A stretch of DNA of 64,000 nucleotides from Acanthococcus lagerstroemiae (taxonomy: Eukaryota > Arthropoda > Insecta > Hemiptera > Eriococcidae): contig CM063114.1 in the NCBI GenBank assembly GCA_031841125.1, positions 44,475,574 to 44,539,573 on the forward strand, given 5' to 3'. This document shows positions 47,901 through 56,507 of this stretch, piece by piece. Below the pieces are notes generated by a model. The model worked only from the letters and a program-made list of their open reading frames with translations. It had not been told where the DNA came from and ran no database searches. The translations under genes and the position numbers were made by a program. Position 1 is the first letter of the stretch. Each line of letters opens with the position of its first letter.

Positions 47901-48428
47901 TTCATATCAAAGGGCACTATCGATGAGGATGGTGATTGGGTGATGAAATTCAAGACCGAATCTATTAAATCCATAAATTTGAATATCTGGACTACTTAAT
48001 TACCTGTACCAAGTGTTTTATTACAACTGAGTGATTACTATCTTTATTGACAGAGAAATCGAGAAAGCTATTGACAAACTGTCGAAGCAGCATATTCGTC
48101 ATATTACCGCCTATGATCCTCACGGAGGAAAAGATAATGAACGTAGATTAACGGGCAAGCATGAAACGTCGTCTATCCACGACTTCTCTGCTGGTGAGTC
48201 ATCTTAGCAGGTTCATTTACCGACCGCCGGGATGCCCGTCAATTGGAGTCCCTAATCCCGGTTAATATTTTTCTTCTAGGTGTCGCTAATCGCGGAGCCA
48301 GTATCAGAATCCCGCGAAGCGTATCCGAGGAGAAGAAAGGATATTTGGAGGATCGTCGACCATCTTCGAACTGTGATCCGTACAAAGTGGCTGAAACCAT
48401 TGTCAGAACGGTTTGCTTGGACGAGTAA
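35959..48428 (+). CDS. Gs2: glutamine synthetase (type II, cytosolic), 7 coding exons
   Basis: Catalyses ATP-dependent condensation of glutamate and ammonia to glutamine. Exons: 35959-36142, 36704-36865, 45718-45863, 46850-46978, 47062-47261, 48054-48193, 48280-48428. They sum to 1110 bp (369 aa plus stop), all introns are GT-AG and all phases agree. The beta-grasp domain carries YVWIDGSGE (about 35-43) and NYDGSST (67-73). The catalytic domain has EQEY (140-143), [10 protein letters not shown] (200-209), NGAGAH (254-259), R305, E311, [10 protein letters not shown] (324-333) and [12 protein letters not shown] (344-355). By alignment with type II enzymes the metal, glutamate and ATP ligands are present (D69, E140, E142, E202, E209, H259, R305, R325, E344, R346). 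Residue 260 is Cys where HTN is usual. There is no N-terminal transit peptide, so a cytosolic Gs2-like form is inferred; the symbol is borrowed from Drosophila. Intron 2 is 8852 bp and filled by a tandem array; introns 4 and 6 are only 83 and 86 bp. Confidence 0.97.
36677..36703 (+). promoter_or_regulatory. long poly-T 3' splice site of GS intron 1
   Basis: A run of about 22 T residues leads directly into ACAG before GS exon 2. This is an extreme homopolymeric polypyrimidine tract. A second T run lies at about 36599-36616 in the same intron. Such runs are length-unstable. Confidence 0.7.
37044..37309 (+). mobile_element. remnant of a CAGGGACGTA-type MITE beside the array
   Basis: Starts with CAGGGACGTAGTG and contains CCCAAGTGACCCAACTCAAA and AAGTATCAGA. 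These are the same internal words as the other copies, in reverse orientation, followed by a G run at about 37235. It abuts the large array. Its right end is not clear. Confidence 0.5.
37310..43269 (+). repeat. higher-order tandem array in GS intron 2, derived from a CAGGGACGTACC-family MITE
   Basis: About 5.9 kb built from alternating A and B monomers of about 78 bp. The A type contains TTTGATATTTGGGAA...GAGTCATCAG. The B type contains GACACTTGGGAATTGAG and AGAAGTTGGGAAAAT. An A+B dimer is about 155 bp. The landmark ACTTGGGGGTTTC recurs near 37808, 38578, 39050, 39515, 39983, 40449, 40921, 41536, 41850, 42158 and 42630. The spacings are 2, 3, 4 or 5 dimers, with a regular run of three-dimer units (about 466-472 bp) between 38.6 and 40.9 kb. 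The left edge (from about 37310) and right edge (GCCCCCCCCCC...GGTACGTTCCTTG, ending 43269) match the ends of the short element at 19175-19560, which carries only a few monomers. The interior of a transposon has therefore expanded. Open frames in it on the minus strand are repeat artefacts. Confidence 0.9.
43482..43619. mobile_element. palindromic element in GS intron 2
   Basis: The left arm (GGCGCCAAGAGGCGCAT, CTGTACACAAGTGCAGG, ATATCTTTTGCTGC) is closely complementary to the right arm (GCAGCAAGAGATATCCCTGC, GTGTACAGTAATGCGCCTC, TTTGCGCC). Arms are about 55 bp around a short spacer. It is a MITE or fold-back unit capable of forming a long hairpin in intronic RNA. Confidence 0.65.
44317..44864. 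mobile_element. CAGGGACGTACC-family MITE carrying a nested SINE
   Basis: The left end CAAGGACGTACCAAAGAG and the right end CTGTACGTCCCTG are inverted. The interior has the family words CCCAACTAACTCAACTC and AAGTATCAAAGC and a G run near each end. It is interrupted by a SINE at 44552-44750. It lies in GS intron 2, about 1 kb downstream of the large array derived from the same family. Confidence 0.78.
44552..44750 (+). mobile_element. tRNA-related SINE with 13-bp target duplication
   Basis: A 199-bp insert flanked by AAGTATCAAAGCA (44539-44551) and AAGTATGAAAGCA (44751-44763), 12 of 13 identical, as expected for LINE-mediated insertion. The 5' part looks like the anticodon and T arms of a tRNA (CTCGGAATCCGAAGGTCCCA) followed by a perfect RNA polymerase III B box GGTTCGAGCC at 44588-44597. 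The A box is not convincing. The 3' part is unrelated to tRNA and ends AT-rich. The host MITE sequence resumes after the insert. Confidence 0.72.
45039..45065 (+). repeat. (ACA)n microsatellite
   Basis: A run of ACAACAACA in GS intron 2. Simple repeat, no other signal. Confidence 0.85.
45509..45622. mobile_element. small palindromic MITE in GS intron 2
   Basis: The left arm TTCATTCGGAATAAGAACTG is complementary to the right arm CCGTTCTTATTCCGAATGAG. The inner parts (GCAAAAATGCTGACGCATCA / ATGCATCGCCAGTTTTGC) also pair. About 114 bp in total, located about 100 bp upstream of GS exon 3. Confidence 0.65.
45858..46140 (+). repeat. tandem duplication (period 142 bp) covering the exon 3 donor of GS
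   Basis: The segment starting CCACAGGTGGGGTAGCTGCA at the end of exon 3 (45858) recurs at 46000. Both copies then continue with near-identical intron sequence (AATACTGTGAATAAAC, AACACCGACAGC, TTTTTAATAGGTA). The second copy has a short insertion near 46075. The duplication places a decoy copy of the 5' splice site 142 bp downstream of the real donor at 45864. Confidence 0.88.
46239..46464. mobile_element. fold-back MITE in GS intron 3
   Basis: The left arm CTGACTTCCAAAACGCGC followed by TTAGTCCAAAA is matched by the reverse complement of the right arm TTGGACTAAGGGTACTTTGG. The internal sequence is unrelated to known genes. No clear target duplication. Confidence 0.6.
47359..47573. mobile_element. 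hAT-like MITE in GS intron 5
   Basis: The left end CAGTAATGTAGCCAGATTTT and the right end GGCTATACGCCACTG are inverted. The form CAGTGGCGTA-GCCAG is a frequent terminal motif of hAT-type elements (established family knowledge). Length is 215 bp and the target duplication is degraded. Confidence 0.6.
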
Positions 48429-49060
48429 ATGCAACCGCAGAATAGGTACACTGCTGTACACAATAATGTCTTTTAATTAACGCTCAAGCACAGCGTTCAA
48501 TTATATTCTTAAAAATTTTTATAAAGATGCGAAGCGAATATGAAAAAACGGCATTGTGTTTTAATAGACTTGCTGTATGTCTTTTTTTCTCTTTTTTTTT
48601 CTTTTTTCTTTTTTTTTTGAGGGGAAATAGTTCTTTGTTATTATCCGATATCGGATTAAAGTTACCAATTACTTGTGCGAAAATTATTATTTGTTGATAC
48701 AACAACGTACATTATGCCTAGTTTATTTTTTCTTTTGATTTTGTAACCGAAGTAATAAAAAAAGATTATTGTACAATGTTTACCTATATATTAATTGGTT
48801 ATTCGTTTTTCGAGTATAATGAACTTGAGTTATTTGGTTATTGTAAGATTTGGTTTAAGACATTATGAGTCAACAATTATCACCGGGGACTGAGTCGACA
48901 TAAATGATGCATTCCTACCACCGCATCTACAAAGTTTGATGTGTACATTTAGAATCAGCTGCGACTGGCGGCGGATAAATTGTTTTTTAATGCGAAAATG
49001 TTTTATTTACTTGTTTCCAGGGAACGGTTGCATACAAATAAACATATTTTTAGAACAATT
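48429..49060 (+). other. probable GS 3' UTR with two AATAAA signals
   Basis: AATAAA occurs at 48754-48759 and 49037-49042 downstream of the GS stop codon, with no other gene in between. Either could be the polyadenylation signal. A pyrimidine-rich tract (CTTTTTTTCTCTTTT...) lies at 48582-48618. Confidence 0.5.
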
Positions 49061-49463
49061 ATCTTTAGTAGTTTAATAATGTAATGGTTTTAATATTGTT
49101 TCATTTACCTAAGTGTATTTGAATTTTGAAGTGATAACCTGTTGTTCATTTGTATTTTAATATAATTCATACATCAAATCAAAACATTTGTTTTCAGTTG
49201 TGAGAATCTGAACTGAAATTTTGTTTTACATACCGATCAGGTTTACGTGAGTAGACTTTGTGAGGAAGGGGTGATTGAGGGGACTAAGTCTCCCTCTCAG
49301 AGAATCTTGAAAAGGTGATCGCACCAAATTAATGTTGATATTTCTATCCCCAATCAAATAGGTATTCTATGAACTGTAAGCGCTAGATCAGAAGTTTTCT
49401 CATCGAACTCTATTTTACAAGAAAGGGATGTCATAATATTTTGATGATTTTTTTTTATTGTTA
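49061..49463. other. no gene recognised downstream of GS
   Basis: AT-rich intergenic sequence between the possible GS poly(A) sites and the fold-back element at 49464. Confidence 0.4.
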
Positions 49464-50000
49464 TTCATTATTTTAATAGCACTTTTCATGTGGAATCGAC
49501 TGGTAACACTCTGATATTACACAATTTCACAGGCTTCGACATGTGGACTAGTGATGGGCAGTATCGATACATTCATACATCGATGTTTTCGATACTTTGG
49601 AAATTGTGTATCGATGCATCGATACACCTTCTTTATGGAAAATATATCGATGTATCGAGCGATGCATCGATACATCGCCCACCACTAATGTGGACACTGT
49701 TAAGCAAAACAGAACCAATTCGAAATTCAAGAGCCATATAGAAACTATAATATGACATAGCGTTTACTGATAAGTTCTTTTCAACGTGGGTACACATTTT
49801 TCAGGGGCCCAATTTTGAAAAATTCTAATTTTTAAGCTCTTTTCAACGATAGTAATAACGTAATAGGTAACTAATTTTGTCCACACATGGTCGCTTGGTT
49901 CTGTTTTGCTTACCAGCGTCCATGTTGCATGCCGAATTATGTAGTATCAGTGTTACCAGTCGATTCTACATGAAAAGTGCTATTAGAATTGTAAATAATT
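49464..50000. mobile_element. fold-back element split by a hAT-like MITE
   Basis: The left arm (TTTTAATAGCACTTTTCATG, GAATCGACTGGTAACACT, ACACAATTTC, AAGCAAAACAGAACCAA) is repeated as a complement at 49870-49995 (TTGGTTCTGTTTTGCTTACC, AGTGTTACCAGTCGATTC, ACATGAAAAGTGCTATTAGA). Removal of the 49549-49687 insert makes the left arm collinear with the right. Confidence 0.8.
49549..49687. mobile_element. 139-bp hAT-like MITE with perfect 8-bp target duplication ATGTGGAC
   Basis: ATGTGGAC at 49541-49548 and 49688-49695. Inverted ends are TAGTGATGGGC and GCCCACCACTA. The interior consists almost wholly of TATCGATACATCGATG-type palindromic words. Confidence 0.88.
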
Positions 50001-50530
50001 AGAAAATCGTTAAATTATGATTCATCTTTTTTTTTTTTTTTTTTTTTTTTTGTAAAACAAGATTATAACCTATCCTACCTTTTATACTCATTAAAAATAA
50101 TGCTCCCTATGCTCCTCCCCACCCCCACCTTCGTGGAACATCAAGTCACTACCATACTATAATTTCTACCATTGTGACGGTTCACAGTCGTGTTTTTGTG
50201 AGCATCAAAATTTTTTATTTATTTATACATATAAATTTTTTTTATTCCATGTTGTGGACCAATGCTGGCATAATGGAGTACAGTTGACGGTTATTGTTAC
50301 AGTTACGTTAGTTATTTGGTTCATGCCGTTAAATGGTTAGAGGGTTATATTATGCTATCGAAATTTCCTTTTGTTAGGAGCTCTCTGTGACTGAGTGGTG
50401 TATTCCCTTAACATTCTTGCAATATGCAGGTTCAATTTGCTAGGAATTAGGAAGCCATGTAGTAAACAGGTTTTGGCTCTTTTCCTGCAACCACATCTTA
50501 GAAAATAGAGCGGCTCCAGTACCAATTAAG
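50001..50530. other. no gene; poly-T tract at 50029-50051
   Basis: A T run of about 23, then AT-rich sequence. No feature otherwise. Confidence 0.4.
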
Positions 50531-50750
50531 ACTGATAGATAGCGTGCTTTGCAGCCTCCCACCAGTTCTCAGATACTCAAAACATGATGGCAAAAAGTAT
50601 CCGAACTAGTTAGTACGTTCAACGAATGATAGATAGCGTGCTTTGCAGCCTCCCACCAATTCTCACTCATGATCAAATTATACTCAAAACATGATGGCAA
50701 ACTACCCTAACTACATTTATAGTCAGTATACGTTCAACAAATTTTTACGC
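50531..50750 (+). repeat. imperfect direct duplication of about 95 bp
   Basis: TGATAGATAGCGTGCTTTGC then AGCCTCCCACCA occurs at about 50533 and 50627. Both are followed by TACTCAAAACATGATGGCAA and later ACGTTCAAC. The second copy has extra sequence in the middle. Confidence 0.8.
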
Positions 50751-53165
50751 ATGTGATCTTCAAGATTTATTGTCGTGGTGTTCAATTATCCAAATTTCCA
50801 GACTGCTGCAAGTTCAATGTGAGTTAAATTATCCTTAGTAAGTACATCTCTCTATATTCAAGTATTCAATAGGTATAGCGATTCAGAATCCAAGTATTTT
50901 TGTACGTTAAGAAATCAGTCTACCTTTCTTGACGCAAATGAGAAAAGGTATTTACGTGGTAACCAATCGGTTTATCTTTCTTGACGGACTTGACCATTAT
51001 TTTCGACCGCATGCTATTTCACGTGGTGACGTCAGAAAAATTCCTGACTCGATACATAAAGTAACAGAATTCATGTTCGAAATTGATAGAATAACATTGG
51101 TCCATCGGGCTATATAGATTGATGCTCCCTCTGATCGCCCCCTTTGTTGACATCGAGAATATCTAAAGGCTCGTCCCCCTTAGTGGACTTCATGAAGTTT
51201 AGGAGCATATTCAATATGTTTACCGAAGTTTGACTCTACTGGTAATTCAGATATAGCGTTCTCAATTAGGTGCTGAGGGGCATCTGCTCACATCCCCATT
51301 TCGAGAGACTAACGGACGGGTGACTTCATGTGTGCTCCTTAGATCCTGAGCGCAAGATGGACGCAGAGTAATTCATTGCTGCACCTCTCGCTGTAAATAC
51401 CATGAGCGGCAGTTATCTTGAATATTTTAGTTTCTATACGATTTCCACTGCGGAATCTGTGCGATATGACGATGAGTGTCTCCTCTCGTACCCCTCTATG
51501 ACGTATGTATATCCCTGACTGGTTTTCAAGCAAACATGATGTTAATTTTACCATTTTACGTACGTCAGCATTATAGAAAGAAAGAAGTTGATGCGGAGTG
51601 GAATAGTATGTATATTAATTACTACATAATATAGCTTCTAGTTCTGTAAGGTATGTCTTATAGAGACCTGTTGTTTTGACCGTCGTCGTGCAAACTGCAA
51701 AGTCCTATTCATACAAGGACCAAAAAGTTGGGGATCTGCTCTGTTGTGTCATTGTCAACTGTACCAATGTATTGTATTGGACCCATATAGAAAAATGATT
51801 CCATGAGAAAAATAAATTCCAACTACAAAAAGGAGATAAAATATAAATATCTGGTTATCTTCACCCGGATAAATTTAGAATTTATAGAGGCTAAAATCGA
51901 CCAGCATTCCTCGGTCCTAGTCCGCATATGATTAGCTATAGCTATTTGAAAAAGGGCCCACCTACAGTGTATTATATCTGTTTGCATCATAAAAACTTCA
52001 GCAGTAGATTTGTGTTTCATTATTCGCTTATTTTGTTTGCTAAAGAAAAACTTCGTTTGTGGTAGCCAGAAGTAGATTCTTAGAATTTGTGCATGTTACC
52101 TCAAGTAGCGGGGTTTTAATACTTTGTGAATGTTGATTGTTGAAGATATCAGGTTTTTGAATACTACCAATTTTCAGTAAGGTAGTGGATTTGAATACCC
52201 AAGTTGTGAATATCTAAACAGTAGATTCGCATAACAGTTTATGAATGTTCAATCTAGCTGTTTTGATGTTTCTTGCGTACAGTTAGAGAGCTGAAAACAG
52301 TATAGTCGAGTGACACTTTCGAGTAGCAGAGGCAGTCATTACTTTTCTTCCATCAATCTCCGACTATGCTAATGGGAATGTCGCTTGACCGCTTTTTAGT
52401 CTGAGACCCCCAGTTAGTGAATTTTGATAATTTATGAACATTGACAATAGTAAGTTCGTTCTCTGTTTTATGCCCTGACAATCGTATTTCAAGTCAACAG
52501 TCGAAGTACCCGAGCTTCACTGTAATCAAGTTTCTCTTCATTTGACAGGTCACCAGTAATCTGCAAGCATCTCAATTCTTTCAACTGCTTTATGAAATAC
52601 ATCAGGTTCCACCTTTTCAACACCGATAATTCTGATTAGTTAGTGGCTCATTTGAACTGCAAGTTTCAAAGTAAAGTTCCAGTAAAATACAAAGTCAGAA
52701 ATAACATTAACATAATATTATATTTGTACGTTCTTCCATGTTCCACTTCATTATTATTATTTTTTTTGTGCAACAAAATTAAGAACTCTTGGCACAGCAC
52801 GAAGTGAAAACAATAAGGAAGAATAGAAATAACACAGACACAACATAATTATTCTAGTTCTTAGAACAGCTACAATAAATTATTTGTTGAAATAAATTGA
52901 TAAAATAGAAAAAAACAACGAATTTAAGTATTTTTACGCGAGTTATTATAAACCATCAAGTAAGTTAAACAGTGATTCAAGAATTTCATACTAGGTAGAA
53001 AATATCTGTAGAAGAGAACGTGTCTCTATACAAAAAATACAGCAAAATATATTTCCTAAAAGCTTGGAATTAAAAGGAAAAAAAAATGAAAACGAATGAA
53101 TGATGCTGAGTCCAATTAAATATCTTAAAATCACATTTCCTGAGGAAGAGTACGATCGACAGGCA
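50751..53165. other. intergenic between GS and dod; no gene recognised
   Basis: Short open frames (up to about 70 codons at 51339-51554) lack motifs or splice context. 50920-50990 has a small repeat of TACCTTTCTTGACG / TATCTTTCTTGACGG. The last several hundred bases probably include the dod 3' UTR. Confidence 0.4.
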
Positions 53166-53928
53166 TCAGGCTGTGCGTAAGATTATATGCACTCCGGAAG
53201 CTGTTCGCACTGGTTCACTTAGTTCTCCGACTTTCAGCGAAAACGCGGCGTCTTCGAATAGCGGTTGCATAGCGCCTCGAGTAAACGGGCCTAAATCGCC
53301 TCCTTTTTTGGCCGAGCTACAATCCGAATACTTGGCCGCCAGTTCAGCGAATGACGCCTTCCCCGACACTATTTGTTCTCTGAACTCTACGAAAACAAAA
53401 AAGATAACCATAAAACTGAAATCATCAGAACAGGGCCAGTAATAAAGACAGTAAATAATGATAATAAATTGACTGTTATCAGCAACCTTGAACTATGTGG
53501 AGAGCCTCATCTTCTGTTCGTGTGATGTTTTCTTCTCGCCACGATGACGGTCTACGCGAATCTTTATGCTTCACTAACAGGTGACTACACTGTACTTGAG
53601 CAGGGCCTACAGCCGAAGAGGAAGTATTTTCTGCCGGTTTATCTGGTTTATCCCACTGGCTTTGTTTTGTGTAAACATTGAGGTAGTATGCTTGGCCTGG
53701 AACACAATCCACTCGTTTGGAACACAAGAAAATATCTTACACTCGGGTAGTTTACACAAGCCTGAGGTGTCTGCCATAGTGGACGGACACAAAGCTGAAC
53801 ATCAAGTGAACAAATGTAACCGCGCGAAAACTAAGCCGAGTATCTTAAGAATTCAATGAACGATGCTTACCGGTAGATCGGCTAACCCTCTTCTCCCAGC
53901 CAGATGGTAAGCCCTCATCTCCACTCAT
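53166..53928 (-). CDS. dod: Pin1-type peptidyl-prolyl isomerase (dodo), 3 exons
   Basis: A phosphorylation-directed prolyl cis/trans isomerase acting on pSer/pThr-Pro motifs in nuclear and cytosolic proteins. Minus-strand exons: 53871-53928, 53487-53696, 53166-53386 (58+210+221 = 489 bp, 162 aa plus stop). Both introns are GT-AG with matching phase 1. Residues 7-37 form a WW domain ([21 protein letters not shown]11 and W34 present). Residues 55-162 form the parvulin PPIase domain: CSHLLVKH (56-63), RRPSSWR (67-73), SDCSSA (110-115), [16 protein letters not shown] (129-138), GVHIILRT (154-161). The phosphate-binding basic patch (R67, R68), catalytic Cys112, and M129, Q130, F133 and H156 are all retained. 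Length matches human PIN1 (163 aa). It sits head to head with ECSIT, ATG to ATG 1030 bp apart. The start codon is the only upstream ATG giving the conserved N-terminus before LPSGWEKR. Confidence 0.96.
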
Positions 53929-54958
53929 GGTATCAGTTGGTTGAATGGCTTTGGAATGTTGTTGGACTGATCTTCACTTCTATTAGTTTGAATTCAAACT
54001 ATGCTCTTACTTCAGCCTGCGATACGCACTTTCGAAATTTTCTGCGATCTTCGGTTCTTCGGATACAAGTACCATTTGCTTCAGTTTTCACTTTTCAGAG
54101 TCACGTATCTTCTGAGCTTCGAGGGCACACCGGAATCAGTTTTTGCAACCGCAGTTTTTGATCCTGAATGAAATCGTTTAAACTTTTAAGACGTTTCTAA
54201 ATATTTTCAATTTCCCTCGCCCCATAAATTATCTGAATTCCGAGTTACTTCTGGATTTGAAAATATGTATGTCCGAGAATAGAGATCTAAACTCGATAAC
54301 GTTTAGGTCCTTTTCTCGATACATTCTTGGAACTTCATCAGTGCTATTGCAATCAAGTGACAGAGTATGCTAGATATCATCCCCCTCGCAATTCCATGCC
54401 ACAAAAATCATCGTCAAAACTCCAGAATAAAGGTTCTTCTTTATACGACGGATAAAGTCCTTTTTTTCTAATACTATTTGTCGATCAGTGCTTCCAGAGT
54501 AGGACGTCCTCTGTACAATTCACTAGCATGTCACATAGTTGGCTACACTGACATCTTCTCAAAGAGAAGCTTGTTATCACTGTAATCACATCAATCCTGA
54601 ATCAGTCCTCTAGCTTAGCTTTCGCGAGATGGATAAATTATTTTGAGAAATAATCCACTTCAACGAAATTAATAGAAAGTATCGTCAATGAATTTGAAAT
54701 TCACTCCAATATATTCTGTGATGTCTGCTATCGATATTGTTTCCGTCGTGGACTTCTTACTTTGATACATTGGTATTGATCAACTTTGCCGCAAGTCAGC
54801 CAACGAGTAAAACAGTCTCATTCACTCGATAATGTAGGATTTCCACTATGAGACAAGTTACCATTAAGCTAGTTTGTATGCAGTTTATTTTTCTAATTTC
54901 TATCTATTTCCAGCCTGCAGTTTGGCGGTACTTGTAATCTTCGGAGACGACCTGCAAG
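53929..54958. promoter_or_regulatory. shared upstream region between dod and ECSIT
   Basis: A 1030-bp interval between two divergent start codons. It must hold both promoters. A splice acceptor (TATTTCCAG, ending at about 54913) precedes the ECSIT ATG by about 45 bp, so the ECSIT 5' UTR may contain an intron. I see no TATA box that I would defend, and no transposon. Confidence 0.5.
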
Positions 54959-56374
54959 ATGGCAAGAAGTCTGACCAAACAGTGGTTTGTTCTTTCACGA
55001 ATGGTATTTCTAAGCGATACCAAAGCAGTTCATCAGCGATTTGTGAGCACCACCAAAGTATGTTACGATTCAGCTCAAGATTACGCTGACAGTCGCAAAA
55101 ATGCGAAGTTAAATGCGCTCATGACAATCGATCATCATTTCGAACAAGAGAAAAAGAATAAGGCCACGTTTTTAGAATTGATCGACACGTTTAATAGTAA
55201 AAATTTCAAGAGCGGGCATGTCGAGTTCATATACGTAGCCATGAAACGAATGAGAGATTACGGCGTTCATGAAGACGTAGACGTGTATAATAAATTAATA
55301 GACATTTTACCGAAAGGCAAAATGGTGAGTACTCATTGGCTTCAAGCGGAGACGATGTACTATCCGAAACATCAGTACTGCATTACCGAACTCTTACTAC
55401 AAATGGAAGAAAATCGTAAGCATCTTATTCATTCTCGCATGACAGGAACCTACTATATTCGTTGTGGTACTAAATACGAACATGTATTTCAGGACTCATA
55501 CCAAACAGAGAAACAGCTGATTTGTTGATTAAGATATTCGGTAAGAAGGCCATGCCTTCCAGGAGGTATTTGAGGATGATATATTGGTTGCCGAAATTCA
55601 AGTACGCATCTCCGTGGCCTAACCCGGAGCCTAGGCCGACGAATCCCGTGGATGCGGCCAAATTAGCACTTCAACGAATGGCTTCTGTTGAACTTGAAAA
55701 TGAAATAACGACGTATCAGGTATTTCATTTTCGTTGTTCTTTTCAAAAAATTAAACTGCGAGTCTTCTGTACAGCAATACTGTTGTTCATAGACGAAAGA
55801 CGATGCATTGACCTCTGAAGACACATGGATCGTGAGTAGTCAGAGTCCAGTGCAGCAAAAACTGATTAAATATCATCCGACAAATCTCCCTATGTATGTA
55901 GAAGGTCCATTCAGAATGTATCTTGGCCGTAAGGATGTAGTTCAGTATTTCATACTTAGAGCCGACCTTCCGAAAAACCGAAGAAGAAAGAAACTGAAAA
56001 ATCCAGATGGTAAGATTTTCACGCGAATTGCAAGTTGTTTTTTTCGTCCCTGTTTTCACTTTCCGATTGACTGAATATTTGTTTCAGTTGTAAAAAATCT
56101 GAAAATACCATTTTTCGATCCACCTACTCCCGAAGATATGATACCAAATTTCAGCGTTCATGAGCAAAGAGACGGCATTATTTACGGGATCTGTTCAACA
56201 GGCACACTGAGCAAGGATTCGGTATTATCCTGGATCCGGCTTCTAGAAAAGGATGGCAATCCGAATCTGGGGAAAATACCGATTGTAATTAGGGACGATT
56301 CGCCGCTCGGACATGTGGTTAAAGAACACGACCTCATAGAAAGTGGCATGCAGTCTCAAGCTGCAAAAAATTAG
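54959..56374 (+). CDS. ECSIT: ECSIT signalling and complex I assembly factor, 4 exons
   Basis: Evolutionarily conserved signalling intermediate in Toll pathways. In animals it links TRAF6 to MEKK1 and, in mitochondria, works with NDUFAF1 and ACAD9 in complex I assembly. Exons: 54959-55415, 55493-55719, 55793-56009, 56088-56374 (457+227+217+287 = 1188 bp, 395 aa plus stop); introns are 77, 73 and 78 bp, all GT-AG with consistent phases. Recognisable family segments: SGHVEFIYVAMKRM, VYNKLIDILPKGKM, MYYPKHQYCITELLLQMEEN, the exon 2 motif LIKIFGKKAMPSRRYLRM followed by YWLPKFKYASPWP, DTWIVSSQSPVQQKL, MYVEGPFRMYLGRKDVVQYF followed by ILRADLP, and a C-terminal domain with GIIYGICSTGTLSKDSVLSW. The basic, hydrophobic N-terminus (residues 1-33, rich in R, K, S and T, no acidic residue before D20) fits a mitochondrial presequence. 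Slightly shorter than human ECSIT (431 aa). Confidence 0.95.
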
Positions 56375-56507
56375 ATGTAAATCTACGTTTTCGTGTTATT
56401 TGTTGAATGTGACGAACTTTCAATTAGAATCGTTTCATTAATTTCCGAGTTCTGTATCTACAACTTCTCGAGGTACACCAACTGACAAGAAAAGAATGGA
56501 AGATATT
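56375..56507. other. 133-bp gap between convergent ECSIT and NUBP2
   Basis: Contains no canonical AATAAA on the plus strand for ECSIT. The nearest plus-strand variant is ATTAAA at 56550-56555, inside the last NUBP2 exon. On the minus strand AATAAA overlaps the NUBP2 stop codon (56507-56512). The two transcripts' 3' ends therefore very probably overlap. Confidence 0.6.

Noticed and set aside
53581..53859. 92-codon plus-strand frame
   Set aside because: Antisense shadow of dod exon 2 and intron 1.
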